The translations under genes were made by a program, and so were the position numbers. From contig NC_030989.1 in NCBI RefSeq assembly GCF_000149955.1, positions 1,731,357-1,795,356 on the forward strand: 64,000 nt of DNA, in the 5' to 3' direction. The stretch comes from Fusarium oxysporum f. sp. lycopersici 4287 (taxonomy: Eukaryota > Ascomycota > Sordariomycetes > Hypocreales > Nectriaceae). The notes under the pieces are model-generated. The model did no database searches and was not told the origin of the DNA. It saw only the letters and a program-made list of their open reading frames with translations. Below, one piece after another: positions 34,410 to 46,242 of this stretch. The first letter of the stretch is position 1, and the number at the start of each line of letters is the position of its first letter.

Positions 34410-35260
34410 CTTGGCGGTATTTCTCAATTTTAGTGAGTGAGGAATGTGTTTCAAGTATGAACTGATTAAATATTCAGAGCCCAGAGCGAGAAACTTAGTA
34501 TGAAGAAGAGTGATTGCCGCGGATAGCATGTACATCGCCGCATCGGTTTAAATAGGTGGTCCCCCCTTCCTTGTACGGATACTTGATCTCCTCCCCCACC
34601 CTCGGGTTTGATATGGCGATTTGCGGCGGCACAATTCCGTGATTCATAACGATATGTATGAGGATGGGGTAAAGAGGAGGTAAGTTACTACGTAGTAAGT
34701 ATTGCCGTATTATTGATATGAAAGTGGGTTGTAGAATCTACGCAATTGTAACCACCAGTAGCGAGACCAGATGTCTAAGAAGTTGCTCTAGATTTGGCCG
34801 GGCACACTCGATAGTAGATTATATAACATTCGAACCTTGTTCCGAAATGTTCTTGAGAAACATATTTCATTTGTCAACAATGCTCCAACATCAAAACACT
34901 TATAAGTTATTAGATGCTTATTGCTGGTTTGTATTCTTTACCCTGCCCACCTTGGGCGACTACGCTTTGCTTTTGAGTTGCGCTAGGCTAATTTATGTCA
35001 CTGTAATGCTCCGTATGCTCAATACAGAAAAGACGGCGGCAATTCGTTACATCAATGACGACTGAATTTGTACGAAAGGCGTGACCTCATTTGTTCATGG
35101 TCCGTCTTGCAACCTGGTATGTTATGAGGGTAAACTACACGTATATAACTGTGGCTTGCCGATACCGGCCGCGCAACAACTAACAAATGAAATATATATA
35201 CATAAACTTTGGAGAACACAATGCACAACGCTATACCGGCGAACTGTCATCAATCGTCAT
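34410..35260. other. Intergenic
   Basis: Promoter side of the aldo-keto reductase and 3' side of the XRCC4-like gene. A GTTACTACGTAGTAAG palindromic stretch lies near 34684-34699. No gene recognised. Confidence 0.5.
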
Positions 35261-36508
35261 TCACAGCTCATCGTCAGATTCAGTGTCACTCCCTGCAGGA
35301 GCGGGTGCAGGTGTAGCTTTTGTTGATTTCTTTGTCGCGAACGGGAGAGCTCGCGGTGGCGGCGGTCTTTCGCTCTCTTTGGAAGGAGTCTTTCCCCGTG
35401 AAACAGCGTCTGGTGCTTTGTTCTGCTGAGGGGGACCTGGGTCAAGTCCATCGCCATCTTCGTCGTCGCTATCAACGGATGCTGTCGCTTCTGTGGTGTT
35501 TCCGGGATCCGTATCCACGGCCTCCTGCTTAAGGTCGACGCTCATCGTGTCAACAGCGTCATCGTCTTCTGACTCTTCAAGTATTCTTGATGCGGGAGCC
35601 TTTCTTTTCGACGCCCTTGACTTGCCAGCTTGACGAGTAGGCTTCCTTGGTTTCGGTTGCTGAACCGAGGCTTCAACAGCCTGGGAATGCTGAGATTGGC
35701 CCGCCATGCTAGGATTTGTTGATAGTGTTGCTAATACTTGCTGCTGCTCACGAATTTTGAGCTTCTTCTCGTTTAGGAGGTCCCTAAACTTCCTTAGCAA
35801 CGCTGTTTCATCCTCATCTTTCGCCTTGATTAACTCTTCCAGCTGTAACTGAAGCTGGGCCACAAGAGCCTCCGACTCGGAGGATTTTGCCGACAGGTTT
35901 GCCGCAGTTTGTTTACTTGAGGCAGAGGACTCGACCGCTGCACCACACCAATCGAATAACTCAATGGCCTCATCTGGATCATGATTGAGGGTGATTGAGC
36001 CCAGACGTTGCTAAAACGGTTAGTAAAAAGACCATGTTTTAGAATGGCATTATGGTCTTACAGTGATACCCTGTATGTCCTTTCGAATGGTGATTGAAAT
36101 AGACTTTTCGCTCTGGACCGTGGCTGTGGCTTGAATATCTGGGAAGGGGTTCCTGCTGAAACAAGTCTTCAAGAATCCGCTGCCATTCGCTCTCTGAAGC
36201 AGGACAATTCTTCACACGGAGAGACACGACCCTATCATGTTTCACTATCAACAAAGTCAGATTCAGGGATCGAAAAGGTGATCACATTCGCGCCAGTGCT
36301 GGAGATTGCAGACAAGGGTCTCCCAGATTGCGATGTTGGAGGGAGGGTAATGGAATGACTTACAAGATGCGACATAAGGTTCCTCTCCTTCAGTACCCAC
36401 CAGCTTCAAATCAAGTTGCTTTGAACCCTCGGGTGTGGCTTGCAAAAGGACAAAGGAAGATTTGTCGTCACTCCGGGGGAACTTGAGGACTCGAGCTTGA
36501 GAAGCCAT
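35261..36508 (-). CDS. XRCC4/Lif1-like NHEJ protein, frame broken by one base
   Basis: Exons 36508-36364, 36244-36062 and 36010-35261 (introns 119 and 51 nt). The head domain begins MASQARVLKF and continues after intron 1 with LKHDRVVSLRVKNCPASESEW. Near 36146-36149 the frame must shift by one: upstream the protein-like frame ends at LFQQEPLP, downstream it resumes as DIQATATVQSEKSISITIRK and runs through the second intron into QRLGSITLNHD. Exon 3 carries a coiled coil with LLRKFRDLLNEKKLKI, close to the Lig4-binding helix of XRCC4, then an acidic tail. Exon lengths confirm one surplus base. XRCC4/Lif1 holds DNA ligase IV in non-homologous end joining. With the base removed the length would be about 358 residues. 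It may be a real null allele or a sequence error. Confidence 0.8.
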
Positions 36509-38990
36509 TGGGTAAGGTACCTAGGTACCGGTAGACAGGGTCCAGCGAGACTCGTGCGGTTGTCAAGACTTGGGGTTCAGATTGAGCCCAGTGGAACGAT
36601 GCCAGATGACGGGGCGCCTCGGGAAGAATCTTTGATGGAGCGTTTGAACTCCCTTGTCAAAGAAGCGAGTGAGACACGGTATACGGGCCGAGGAGACCAG
36701 CGTCTGAAAGCTGGCTTGTTTGAGGAATGGGGGCTTTGAATCAAGTATCAAAGCACGTTTCCATTTGGAGCTATATAAGCAGTCTTGGCAAGATTCGAGC
36801 GTCGAGGGAATGTCTGATTAGAGAAGAGTTAAGAATGAAAAAAGAACGATGATATTGACGAGAATATTATATAGAGATCCTCGAAGTGGGCTTCGGTTTT
36901 ACTTCGTCAGATTCTTTGTTGTTGTGGAAGATGGTTTGCTTGTACCATTTCTTTGAGCGATCTGTGAAGCTCTGCTTATTTTTTTATGTATATAGAAAAG
37001 GGGCTTGGGCGTAGCTCAAAAGATCGTCCCACAGCCAGGAAATGGTAAAAGAAAGAGGAATATTTTGGTGTTGTTAGAGTTTACGTTTCTCCATGTTGTT
37101 TAATAAGTTGATTTAGGTGTAGGCAGCCGTTCCACTTGGAGCCATTCGCGGAATGCATTCATGTACAATGAAGCGGTTGGCTGCAGGCTGCAGGCTGCAA
37201 CCCATTTTAGGCGAGGCCTGTTCAGGGCAGCTCTAGCCTCTAGGCCCCCTCTGGGCCACATGGTCATCCGCTTCAGGAACCTGAGGTGCCGCTAATCAAC
37301 CTCCGCCAGTATCAGTTGGACCTATAATTTTGGCCTTTGTCCGGTTAGTTTACGAAGTGTTGATGCTTTGATGATTCTTTATCTCAGTCTATCAACAGCA
37401 TGCCATTGTAAAACTCAATATCGGTGAAATATGAAAAATAAATGTTGGCGTTCTTCGTAAACGTGACCCATTCCATAAGTCTGAGTCTGGATGTATCAAT
37501 CTCGTAAAAGAGCCTGTAGATATTTGTGTCTTGCAAGACGCATCTTACAACTGGAACATTTACTAGCGGCCTTCCCTTGACGAGCTTTAACTTCAGAAAT
37601 CTCGGGCATGAGATCGTGCCTAGAACTGGCTGGTGGAGTAAGAAGCCGGTATATAATCGTATACTGATATTTTCGACGAGACATGTTGGAGGGAGGTTAA
37701 TCTATGCGGGACAGTGGCATGGGGACGACGAAATTATCATCATCATAAGAGCCAGGGTATGCTATGTACCTGTGTCTATTTGTATGTTCAGGTTTTTAGC
37801 TTTGTGAGATCACCCAAGATCGTCCAGGCACGCCAGGCACAAGATATGGAGGCGAAAAGCTTGGAAAACAAGCTGAATTAAGCTGACAGAGCTGGGTCTT
37901 GAGCAACCAGCCACCAAACGCAAACTGGTGACGTCCTATGAAGAAAACTTCGACTTGTCGCGACTATGACGCGTGAAGGTTTGGCCAATTGGGCGGTTCC
38001 CCTCACTACAAACGGTTCTGCTTCCGCAGGCAAGAATCTCATTGTTTTCGCAGCTAAACTTTGTTTGTGCAACGGTAGTCACGTGAAGCCACCTCAGTTC
38101 TCAAACCTGCCTCCGATTTTTCCTTCAAAGGTCTGGTCACATTCTGGTCCGTCCAGGAGAGACCTTTTCAGGTGTAGCGTCTGTAAGCATTCGGGCGTAG
38201 TGCTTAAATAGCGCAGCAGCCAAGAGCTGACCACTTGTCTGTGGAGCCACCTCTAGCGATAGCAGTGCCCAGCAACTGATGGCTACAGTGGGCACGTCCC
38301 TTAACAGTTAGCGGGGGCCACCTCCAGCCACGCTCAGAGTTAACCCCCCAGCCTTCCATTTCTCTACCAAGCTGGAGTGGAGTGGAGTGCGTTGTGATTC
38401 ACAGAGCACCTCACCTCAGTCACCCACCAAACCTAGAGCCAAACTAAACAAACCAATCCACCTCATCCACAGCCGACCGCATTCCTGACCTTTGCATCCT
38501 GTCTCGCACGTCACCCTCTCGACCATCAAAAAAATCCTCACCTACAGATATCAAATTCGGTTCCCTTCTTCGAACGAGCTTTTCCTGTGTCGATCTTGGT
38601 TTTTGTTTGTCCATCAGCTCGCAGCACACGGCGACTTGGTGACGGTTTTCTTTGTTACTATTATCACCACATTTCGCTTCTCCTCCCACATTTGAATACT
38701 TGATCAGCGACTCGCACAAAGCGACTACAAACGCATCTGCAGCATTCGCGAAACCTTTCCCTACGATTGTCGATTTTTTGTCTACTTTTCTTGACGCCGC
38801 TTTCTCCTCAAACGTCACATTGTCACGCTTGAAGGATATGCTATTGTATGCGGGGAACAATTACCATTGACAATAATGACTACACGCAATTGACATCGCG
38901 TCCCCAACAGCCAGGCCAACCAACACTATTTGCCAAACCTTGGCCTCAGCATATAGATTGCGTACTACACACAACAACACATTCACTACC
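36509..38990. promoter_or_regulatory. Long divergent intergenic region, XRCC4-like / byr4
   Basis: About 2.5 kb with no recognised gene. It starts with a TACCTAGGTACC element (36518-36529), contains a GGCTGCA triplet repeat near 37181-37200, and its right third (38400-38990) is the pyrimidine-rich leader of byr4 with two short uORFs. Confidence 0.5.
38838..38893 (+). promoter_or_regulatory. Two short uORFs in the byr4 leader
   Basis: ATG at 38838 opens 10 codons ending in TGA at 38870; ATG at 38876 opens 5 codons ending in TGA at 38893. Both finish before the proposed byr4 ATG at 38991. They matter only if the mRNA leader includes them unspliced. Confidence 0.4.
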
Positions 38991-41900
38991 ATGGAACCCT
39001 TGCGACTTAAGCCCAGACAGCCCGTCGAGGCCGACATAGAGAATTGGGACGACGATGACTTCGTGGTAGAAGGCGACGATTTATCCTTCCGCAGCCCATC
39101 TACTGCCACAAACAATCCTTCGCGACCATCCTCTTCAAGGCGACGCGATTCTGGGTCATCCCACTTTTCATTTAGATCTGAACTTGAAGGAGAAGAAGAG
39201 CAACATGTCCATATCCCGGGAGATGACGAGAAGTCAACGCTGGATGCCATCGCCGCAGCCCAAAGTGCCGGCATCCCATTACCATCAAATGTTCCATCTT
39301 CTGCTCTCATGGGAGGTACTATCAAACGCCTTGGCGGACGAAAAATTCGCAAGATCATCCAAGACGATTGGGAGAACGACCTAGAGATCCCCGACTCCTC
39401 ACAGGGTTTGAAGATGAAGAAACTAGAGCAACCTAAGTCTCCCGAGACCTCGCGGCATGTCAGCTTTGGATCTACACATACTAGCCCTATGAGCTGGGGC
39501 AACTCACCTCCTACTTCTCCCTTTGACAAAGTCAACCGACGTGAGTCTACTCAATCAATTCAGTCTATACAAAGCATGCAGTCTATTCAGTCTGCCACAA
39601 GCAGTCTTTCTGCCGCCATAAATCTGGATAGATTTAAAGACGCTGATGACGATGACGACTTTTTTGGAGACGGAGGTGATACTATTAGAGCCTCCAAGAA
39701 CCGTCAACTTCCAAAACCTGTTTCTTTTATCACACCGCCTACTCCTCAGAGAGAAGCCAAACCCTCCAACCCAGAGGATGATTTTGAGATGGATCTTGAG
39801 CTTCCATCAGACGGAAAACTTAAACTTTCCACCAGAAAGGAGATCCCCAAGACACCTTCCAACCAGTCAGAGGATCTGGACTGGGGAGAAGGAAGCTTAG
39901 GCACTCGATATGGTGGGACCAGGCGAGACGCGCGTTCTGCCCGAAGCTCAGCGGCTTCTGCGCTTAGCCCAAGTGTGTCGAGTTCTATCACTGCTGAAAG
40001 TGAGGATGAAACCTTTGATGGACTTGTCCTCCCTCCGGGGCCTGTCAACTGGACTGAGAGGCTTCAACACAGGCGGAAGAGCCGATCGCCCAACCGCATT
40101 TCCGAAGAACCTATTGTACCCGCAAAGAAGATCCCGGCAGCTGAAGCCGATAAGCCTGATTTTCTTGACGGTCTTGACCTCGGCGAAGGAGATGTCTTTG
40201 ATTCGAGCAAGCTCACTCTACATAAGAACGTCAGAGTCAAGGAAACACGACCGGCGAGCCCTGCTCGACCCAAAGCGGCAGTGTCGCTCACATTTACACA
40301 CAAACCACTCAATTCAACTCGGATACCTCGGTTGAACCACCATGAGCGAACACACTCAACATCGTTGGAGCCTGTGTCTGAGAGCGGTGGCCCTATCCCG
40401 CAGCGCACTCGTCGCTCTCATTCCAGATTGGGCCACTCATCCCAATCCTCCATCGTCAGCCTGCCAACTCCCACTACAACCTCACCATCTCATGGACTGC
40501 CGCCCACTCCACGTAGGAGGGAAGTTAATCTTCGCACCTCTACAAATTCACTTCGGACTGAGCCGACAACCACTAGTGCCCAGCTACTTAAGCAAAAACG
40601 CTCCCTACCTGCAATTCGTGGACTGAATACACCGGCCAAACAGCCTTCCTACCGTCATGAGAGACCTCCTTCAAGGTCGGAGAATAATCGACCATCGTCT
40701 GGTGTGAGGCCAAAGACGCCCACAGAACGTCAGCGACATGGCGCGACAGATAGCCCGGCAACTGTCCGCAAGTCTCACCTGCCATTTCTGCCTGCCGGCG
40801 CTTCTCAGTCGCAGTCACAGCACGTTGCTACAAAGCAGACTCGCGGATTCCGTCGACATGATTCAGACAATTCTATTAGTTCTATTGACCTACGCCCTAA
40901 CTCTCGTACACTTTCCCGATCGACAATGCGATCACCCAGTCCAAACCATCGTCACCGCGTCACTGCCGATACTTGGGAGCGTTTGAGCAAGCCAAAGAAC
41001 AAAAAGAACTTCGGCGATGGTCACGAACTGGACGGCTTTGATGATTTGCCCACATCCAAAGAAACTGAGACAAAGTACCTGAAGCAACCGACTAGCTCAG
41101 GACCAAAAGTTGCTTTGCGTAACAAGCTGTATCAAAACGTTCTGCCAGACAGGAACACTACCACGTCTCCATCAATCCCTCCTACCCCTCGACCATCCTT
41201 TACTCCTCACTTTGCTCGTGACACTGCTGCAAGTAGAATTGCCCGGGAGACTGCGCTGGCTCAACGGGTCCCTAGCAATGGCCCGTTGACGCCCCTGAAC
41301 TCCCAGCGTGTCGCTCACCTTTCCTCGCGAGGCAATCTGACTCCTACCATCCCTCAGTCAAACATTCGATCGAGAAAGCACAAGCGACCACAACAGACCA
41401 AGCCACACCTGATCTCAAACTTGAATAGTGGCAAAGAGTCGAAGAGTAAGTTTACCAGAGCTCGCGTTGATACTATCGCTAACAAAATACAGTGGTGAAT
41501 GGTATGTTCTACAATGCAGACACATACAAATGGGAAGGCAATGAGAACGCCCTCAATGTTTTTGAACCCCCTGTACAAACACCTACTCAAGCAGTTGTGT
41601 CAAGCAATACCCGCGAGAAAGAAACGTCGACACCTCGTCCTGCACTCATTACCAATATTAGCGCCACCAAGGGCGTTCAAGTTGTCGGTGGCATGGTCTT
41701 TGATCCACAGAACATGTGCTGGCTTAAACTTGATAATCCTGCTAAGCCCACCTCTGAGACCAGCGACACTATGGATGGTTTTGACGCGCTGGACGACGAA
41801 GACGTTTTCAAGGATATTCCTGACTTGGAAGATAACGCTGCTGACGATGAGGGCGCCCAGGGTCGTGTTAGCGACATCAAGGATGAGTGGCTCGTTGGCG

Positions 41901-42064
41901 AAGAATTTGATGTTGGGCCTGAATTCATCAGGCGACAACGAGAAGAAGAAGATCGGTGGAGAAAGAAGTGCGAGAAATGGATCGGCCGAGGATCCAGAGA
42001 TCGCGAAGCTTGGCGGTGGACGATACGCGAGCTTGTCTCACAGTTTGACGATTTGGCTATGTGA
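38991..42064 (+). CDS. byr4: Byr4/Bfa1-like spindle-checkpoint GAP component
   Basis: Two exons, 38991-41445 and 41493-42064 (47-nt intron), give 1008 residues. The start MEPLRLKPRQPVEADIENWDDDDFV and the end WRWTIRELVSQFDDL fit fission yeast Byr4 and budding yeast Bfa1. The long middle is Ser/Thr/Pro-rich and disordered, with many SP/TP sites and an IQS/MQS repeat near residues 185-200. After the intron two related motifs follow, VNGMFYNADTYKW and VGGMVFDPQNMCW, a pair expected in this family. Byr4/Bfa1 joins Bub2/Cdc16 to form the two-part GAP for the Spg1/Tem1 GTPase, which holds back septation or mitotic exit at spindle poles. The many SP/TP sites suggest phospho-control, by inference. 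Confidence 0.87.
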
Positions 42065-42704
42065 GAGAACTCGAGCCTCACGGCTCTTTACCATTCTTCG
42101 GCATCACTGTTAAGCAACAACTTGTAATATGCACACTCACCATACCGAGCAATTGTGGATACACACAATATGGCAGAGTCACCTACACGATTTATGGAAC
42201 AAACAACTGATTGTCATGAAGGGATTACGGCTGGATACCCCGGGTGGTTTGGGTCGACATGACTCTGGTTTTTGATATTTTTTGTTGCTCTTTTTTGTTT
42301 GTTTTTTGCCAGCGCCAAGGGATATTGATGACCACCATGTACCATATGGCAAAAAAGGGTTAGGCTGGCTTTGGATTTTGGGGAATGATAGAAAAAATGG
42401 CGGCCAGCGGCAAACCCCCTTACGGCTGGGAAGCTGGGCTATTTAATGACGAGATGAACTTTACGACCTGCTTTATTAGCCACGACATTCTTTTATTCAT
42501 TTCTTTTGTGGTCTAGTTAGATTTTATATCAAATGAGATGCTCTTGCAGTTGAAACTGTTGTAATATGAATGGACTCCAAACACTTTTGTTTATTATCTA
42601 GCGTATAATATGAAAAACCCTCTACGTGAACAACACTAATAGTCGTCAAACCCATAACCATTTTTAGAACAAGAAACTCCCGCGAATGGTTGAGCAGTTG
42701 GTAT
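42065..42704. other. Intergenic, convergent 3' ends
   Basis: Between the byr4 and nop2 stop codons; T-rich around 42275-42310. No gene seen. Confidence 0.6.
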
Positions 42705-44744
42705 CTACTTCTGTTTTTTGATCTCCTTCTCCTTCTTTGCCTTTTTGCTGTTACTTTTAGGATCCAGACCCCTTCGGCGCATGGCATTCCTTCGTCCCTT
42801 CTCCATGTACTCCTTATCCTCCTCCTCATCCCAGCCGCCAAAGTCGTCGTCGGGCTTCGCCTTGCCTGTCTCCTCATCATCTGTGGCGATAGGTGTCCTG
42901 TCGATGACCTCGTCCTCATCAGCGGGGCCAGTAGAACGGTCACGAGCGTTGGAGGCGTTAGCGGGCGTGGGGCCGATCTTATGGAACTTGGCAACGAAGA
43001 AACCGTCCACGTTGTAAGTATGAGGGTAGTATCGGCGGGTGTGGCGCATAGAAGGGTCGAATTTCTTGCCCATGTAGCTGGTGAAGCCCTCCTTTCCAAA
43101 TGCGAGACCAGCATCGACAAGGCGAACATTGGGACGACGAGAGAGGGCGTATTGAACGACCTGTTCATTCTCCTCAACGGTGACGGAACAGGTTGAGTAA
43201 ACAATATAGCCGCCCGTCTTGGAGGCATGGTTGACTGAGTCAATGGCGGCGAGAACAAGCTGCTTCTGAATATGGGGGAGTTGCATGAAGTCGCGCTCTG
43301 TCTTGTTGGTCTTGACACTAGGATCCTTTGCAATAACACCAGTTCCAGAGCAGGGAGCATCGAGAAGAACACGGTCGAAACCACCCATAGGCTTGGGGAA
43401 CTCACGGGCATCGTAGTTTGAGACAATGACGTTGCGCGTTCCAAGACGGTGAATGTTACCGATAAGACCCTTAGCACGAGCCTTGTTAGGATCGTTAGCC
43501 ACGACGATACCGGTGTTCTTCATCATAGCAGCCATATAAGTAGTCTTTCCACCGGGGGCAGCGGCCATATCGAGCACGCGCTCGTTTTCCTGGGGGTCGA
43601 GAGCCATGCAGGGCAAGAAAGAGGAGGCAGCTTGGAGAATGTAATGGCCGGCAAGATACTCAGGAGTGGCACCGAGGGGTACGCTACTCTCGAAGACCTG
43701 GAGACCAACCTTGGACCACTTTCCGACGGGCTCAAGAGTAACACCACGGTTGATAAGAGCCTGAGCAAGATCACGACGATGAGTGCGCAGAGTGTTTGTG
43801 CGAATGACGACGGGACGGGCCGACTCGTTAGCCTCAAAGAAAGCAAAAGCCTCACGGGGGGTGAAGAGGTTGAAGAGCTTCTCAGCGAGATACTCAGAGT
43901 AGCCATAGTAAGAGCAAATATCCTTGATAAGTTGTGATGTATACTCGACTCTTGAACGACCCTCCTCAGACAGGTTGGCGAAGTCGTCCAGGACGCGGAT
44001 GTTCTCGGTGATTCTTGTTCGCAGAAGTTGCAGATCGGGGGCTAGGAGGGCGTTTGTCTTCTTTGAGAGCTCATCGTCGCTGTCTTCATCGGACAGAATA
44101 TGAGGCTTGTCGCCGTGGATGTTGGTCTGGAGAGCCTCTTGTGCCATCTCAGCCTCTGCTTCGGCAGCTTCCTCTGCCATTTGAGCATCCAATTTCCTTG
44201 AAAGACCCGCAATGTTGGCGGCTGTGAGCTTCTCCTCAGCGTCGGACTCGTCCTCGTCCTCAGAGAACATGGCTTTCGTGTTCTTGCCTCCAGCGTCTTC
44301 GTCAGAGTCGAATACAGAGTCATCATCGTCTGAACCGAGGAAATCGTCGCCGAGTCCGGCGCCGCATCCCAGGTCTGAATCGTCCTCGAGATCTTCAAGG
44401 TCAAACTCATCGTCCATCTCCTCATCGGACACGTCCTCCAGCGCCGGCACTGGGGCCTTCTTGCTCTTCTTCACCTTGCCATTGGCCTTTGGCTCCGGAG
44501 CAGGCGCCGCAGCCTTCATAGGCTTGGTAACTTTTGTCTTCTTGACATCCTTCTTAGTGGCGACGCCATTTCTCTTGGGTTCGATGACCGTCCTCTCCTT
44601 TGTGTTGGTCTTTCGCTTCTTCTTCTCGGGCGCCTCGACGACGGGATCGACAGGTAGACCGGCCTTGCGCTTCAGTTTTGCAAAGTGTTCCTCGGAAAGG
44701 GGTTGAGGAGGACCCTGCTTCTTCATGCGACGCCCGACACCCAT
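42705..44744 (-). CDS. nop2: Nucleolar rRNA cytosine-C5 methyltransferase Nop2
   Basis: Single exon, 679 residues. The N-terminal 220 residues are Lys-rich then acidic (DVSDEEMDDEFDLEDLEDD), typical of nucleolar proteins. The NOL1/NOP2/Sun catalytic domain follows: RSRVEYTSQLIKDICSYYGY, the SAM site DMAAAPGGKTTYMAAM, the first catalytic cysteine in LLDAPCSGTGVIAKD (about residue 464) and the second in YSTCSVTVEENEQVV (about residue 517), then the YYPHTYNVDGFFVAKF end. The tail is acidic and then basic (KKAKKEKEIKKQK). Nop2 methylates a cytosine in 25S rRNA and is needed for 60S subunit assembly. It is divergent from get5. Confidence 0.96.
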   Translation of the reverse strand: MGVGRRMKKQGPPQPLSEEHFAKLKRKAGLPVDPVVEAPEKKKRKTNTKERTVIEPKRNGVATKKDVKKTKVTKPMKAAAPAPEPKANGKVKKSKKAPVPALEDVSDEEMDDEFDLEDLEDDSDLGCGAGLGDDFLGSDDDDSVFDSDEDAGGKNTKAMFSEDEDESDAEEKLTAANIAGLSRKLDAQMAEEAAEAEAEMAQEALQTNIHGDKPHILSDEDSDDELSKKTNALLAPDLQLLRTRITENIRVLDDFANLSEEGRSRVEYTSQLIKDICSYYGYSEYLAEKLFNLFTPREAFAFFEANESARPVVIRTNTLRTHRRDLAQALINRGVTLEPVGKWSKVGLQVFESSVPLGATPEYLAGHYILQAASSFLPCMALDPQENERVLDMAAAPGGKTTYMAAMMKNTGIVVANDPNKARAKGLIGNIHRLGTRNVIVSNYDAREFPKPMGGFDRVLLDAPCSGTGVIAKDPSVKTNKTERDFMQLPHIQKQLVLAAIDSVNHASKTGGYIVYSTCSVTVEENEQVVQYALSRRPNVRLVDAGLAFGKEGFTSYMGKKFDPSMRHTRRYYPHTYNVDGFFVAKFHKIGPTPANASNARDRSTGPADEDEVIDRTPIATDDEETGKAKPDDDFGGWDEEEDKEYMEKGRRNAMRRRGLDPKSNSKKAKKEKEIKKQK

Positions 44745-45207
44745 TTTAAAGTGAAAAGAACAGCAATTGAAAAGTTGTCAGAAAATTAGTTCGACCGAGA
44801 TGCAAAACAGATCTGGTCTTGGTTCTTGGGCCTAGGAAAAGTTACAATAGATCGCGCCCCGCCGAAACTTTTTTCTGCGCGCTGCGATTACCAGGGTCCG
44901 ATAAGCGGCAGAACTTCGTATCGGGTCGCGGAAAAAGTGCCTTATGTAATCGTTTGTGGGCAGCTTGAGCTTGCTCTGTTTGGGTGTGTTCAATGACGAT
45001 ACCTAGGTAGTTGATGAAGCTGGCTACTATTGATTAGTTCCTATTGTTGCGAGATAGAGGCTAGTCACATCTTCACCATACTTCTAGAACCCTATACAAT
45101 CGAAAGACTCCCTTCACTATCCTCCAACCTTCTGACCCATACATTCATTATCGTCGCTCAACCCCGCCTCCGTCGAGCTAACAGTCTACTACAACGAGGC
45201 CATCATC
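44745..45207. promoter_or_regulatory. Divergent promoter, nop2 / get5
   Basis: 463 bp between the two starts. It includes a CCTAGGTAG element at about 45002-45010. No coding signal. Confidence 0.5.
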
Positions 45208-45869
45208 ATGTCTGAAACCGCTTTCGCCCAAACATTTCTGGCGTCGCTAGAGTCGCGGCCTGTCCGACTCTCTGCCGACCATGTCGAAGACCCCAAGACT
45301 TACCCTGCTCGGCCACCTGTATGGACTTCATACTCTTCCTCCAGAACACATGCTAATACCAGCTCTAGTACATCATTCCCCGCATGCCCAAGGCCATGAG
45401 CAAACCCAACAACCTCGCTCCCGGTTCCGAACGAAGCATCACTGTGTCACTCAAGTCGCTTCGCAACCCTCCTCTGAGCATCAAGCTCACTTCTCAACCC
45501 CTAGACACCTCAATCCTGGATATCAAGGCCAATATCGAGAAGCAGACAAGGATACCCGCCGCTAAGACTAAGTTGCTGCACAACAAGAAGCCTATCCCTG
45601 ATAGCAAGATTCTTAAGGACCTACTAGGCGAGACGGATATGTCTATTGAGTTTACGGTTATGGTTATCGGAGGTGCCGCTGCTATTCCACCAGAAGAGCC
45701 TGAGGCCACCCCTGAGGCCCAACCCGTAGGCGCCCAAGCCTTACAGACGGAGGCCTTCTGGAGTGACCTGAAAGGATTCTTGATGCAACGACTAAAGGAC
45801 GAAGCTGAGGCCGAACGTCTCTCTGAGCTTTTCAAATCAAGTTGGGAGTCGAGTCAAGCAAACCCATAG
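45208..45869 (+). CDS. get5: Get5/Mdy2 ubiquitin-like protein of tail-anchored protein insertion
   Basis: Two exons, 45208-45318 and 45369-45869 (50-nt intron, phase 0), give 203 residues, near yeast Get5 (212). The N-terminal part (FAQTFLASLESRPVRL..., RPPYIIPRMPK) should bind Get4. A ubiquitin-like domain spans about residues 60-135, with KLTSQPLDTSILDIKANIEK, IPAAKTKLLHNKKPIPD and KDLLG. The C-terminal helix (EAFWSDLKGFLMQRL... AERLSELFKSSW) matches the Get5 dimerisation domain. Get4-Get5 recruits Sgt2 and hands tail-anchored proteins to Get3 for ER insertion. Confidence 0.9.
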
Positions 45870-46242
45870 AAGGCGACGATGTTTAGAAGCAATGAGAGCA
45901 TGACAGAGACACATGAATAGATAGATGGTAAAATGCCAATAGTTGCCACATACCAGCATGCGGTTTTATTTCCCGTGGTACGTACGATACATGGTCAGTG
46001 CCGGCAATTGTGCGAATCTAGGTCGCGCCCCCAGAAGTAAACTCGCTGGTCTGCGTCCCTGGAGGAAACGAAACATTCCATCGTCCCCGCGTGTTTGTTC
46101 CACCCACTCACTATGCACTCCTACTCATTTGCTTGTTTTGGTGTCTCAACTCTTGAAACCGCCATAGGTATGTTCAAATTCCATGTCCACCCGCTTCTAT
46201 ATGGGAGCGCGGGCGACGATTGGGTAGTCGGTGACAGCGCGT
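45870..46242. other. Intergenic, convergent 3' ends
   Basis: Between the get5 and cofilin stops. No gene seen. Confidence 0.6.
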
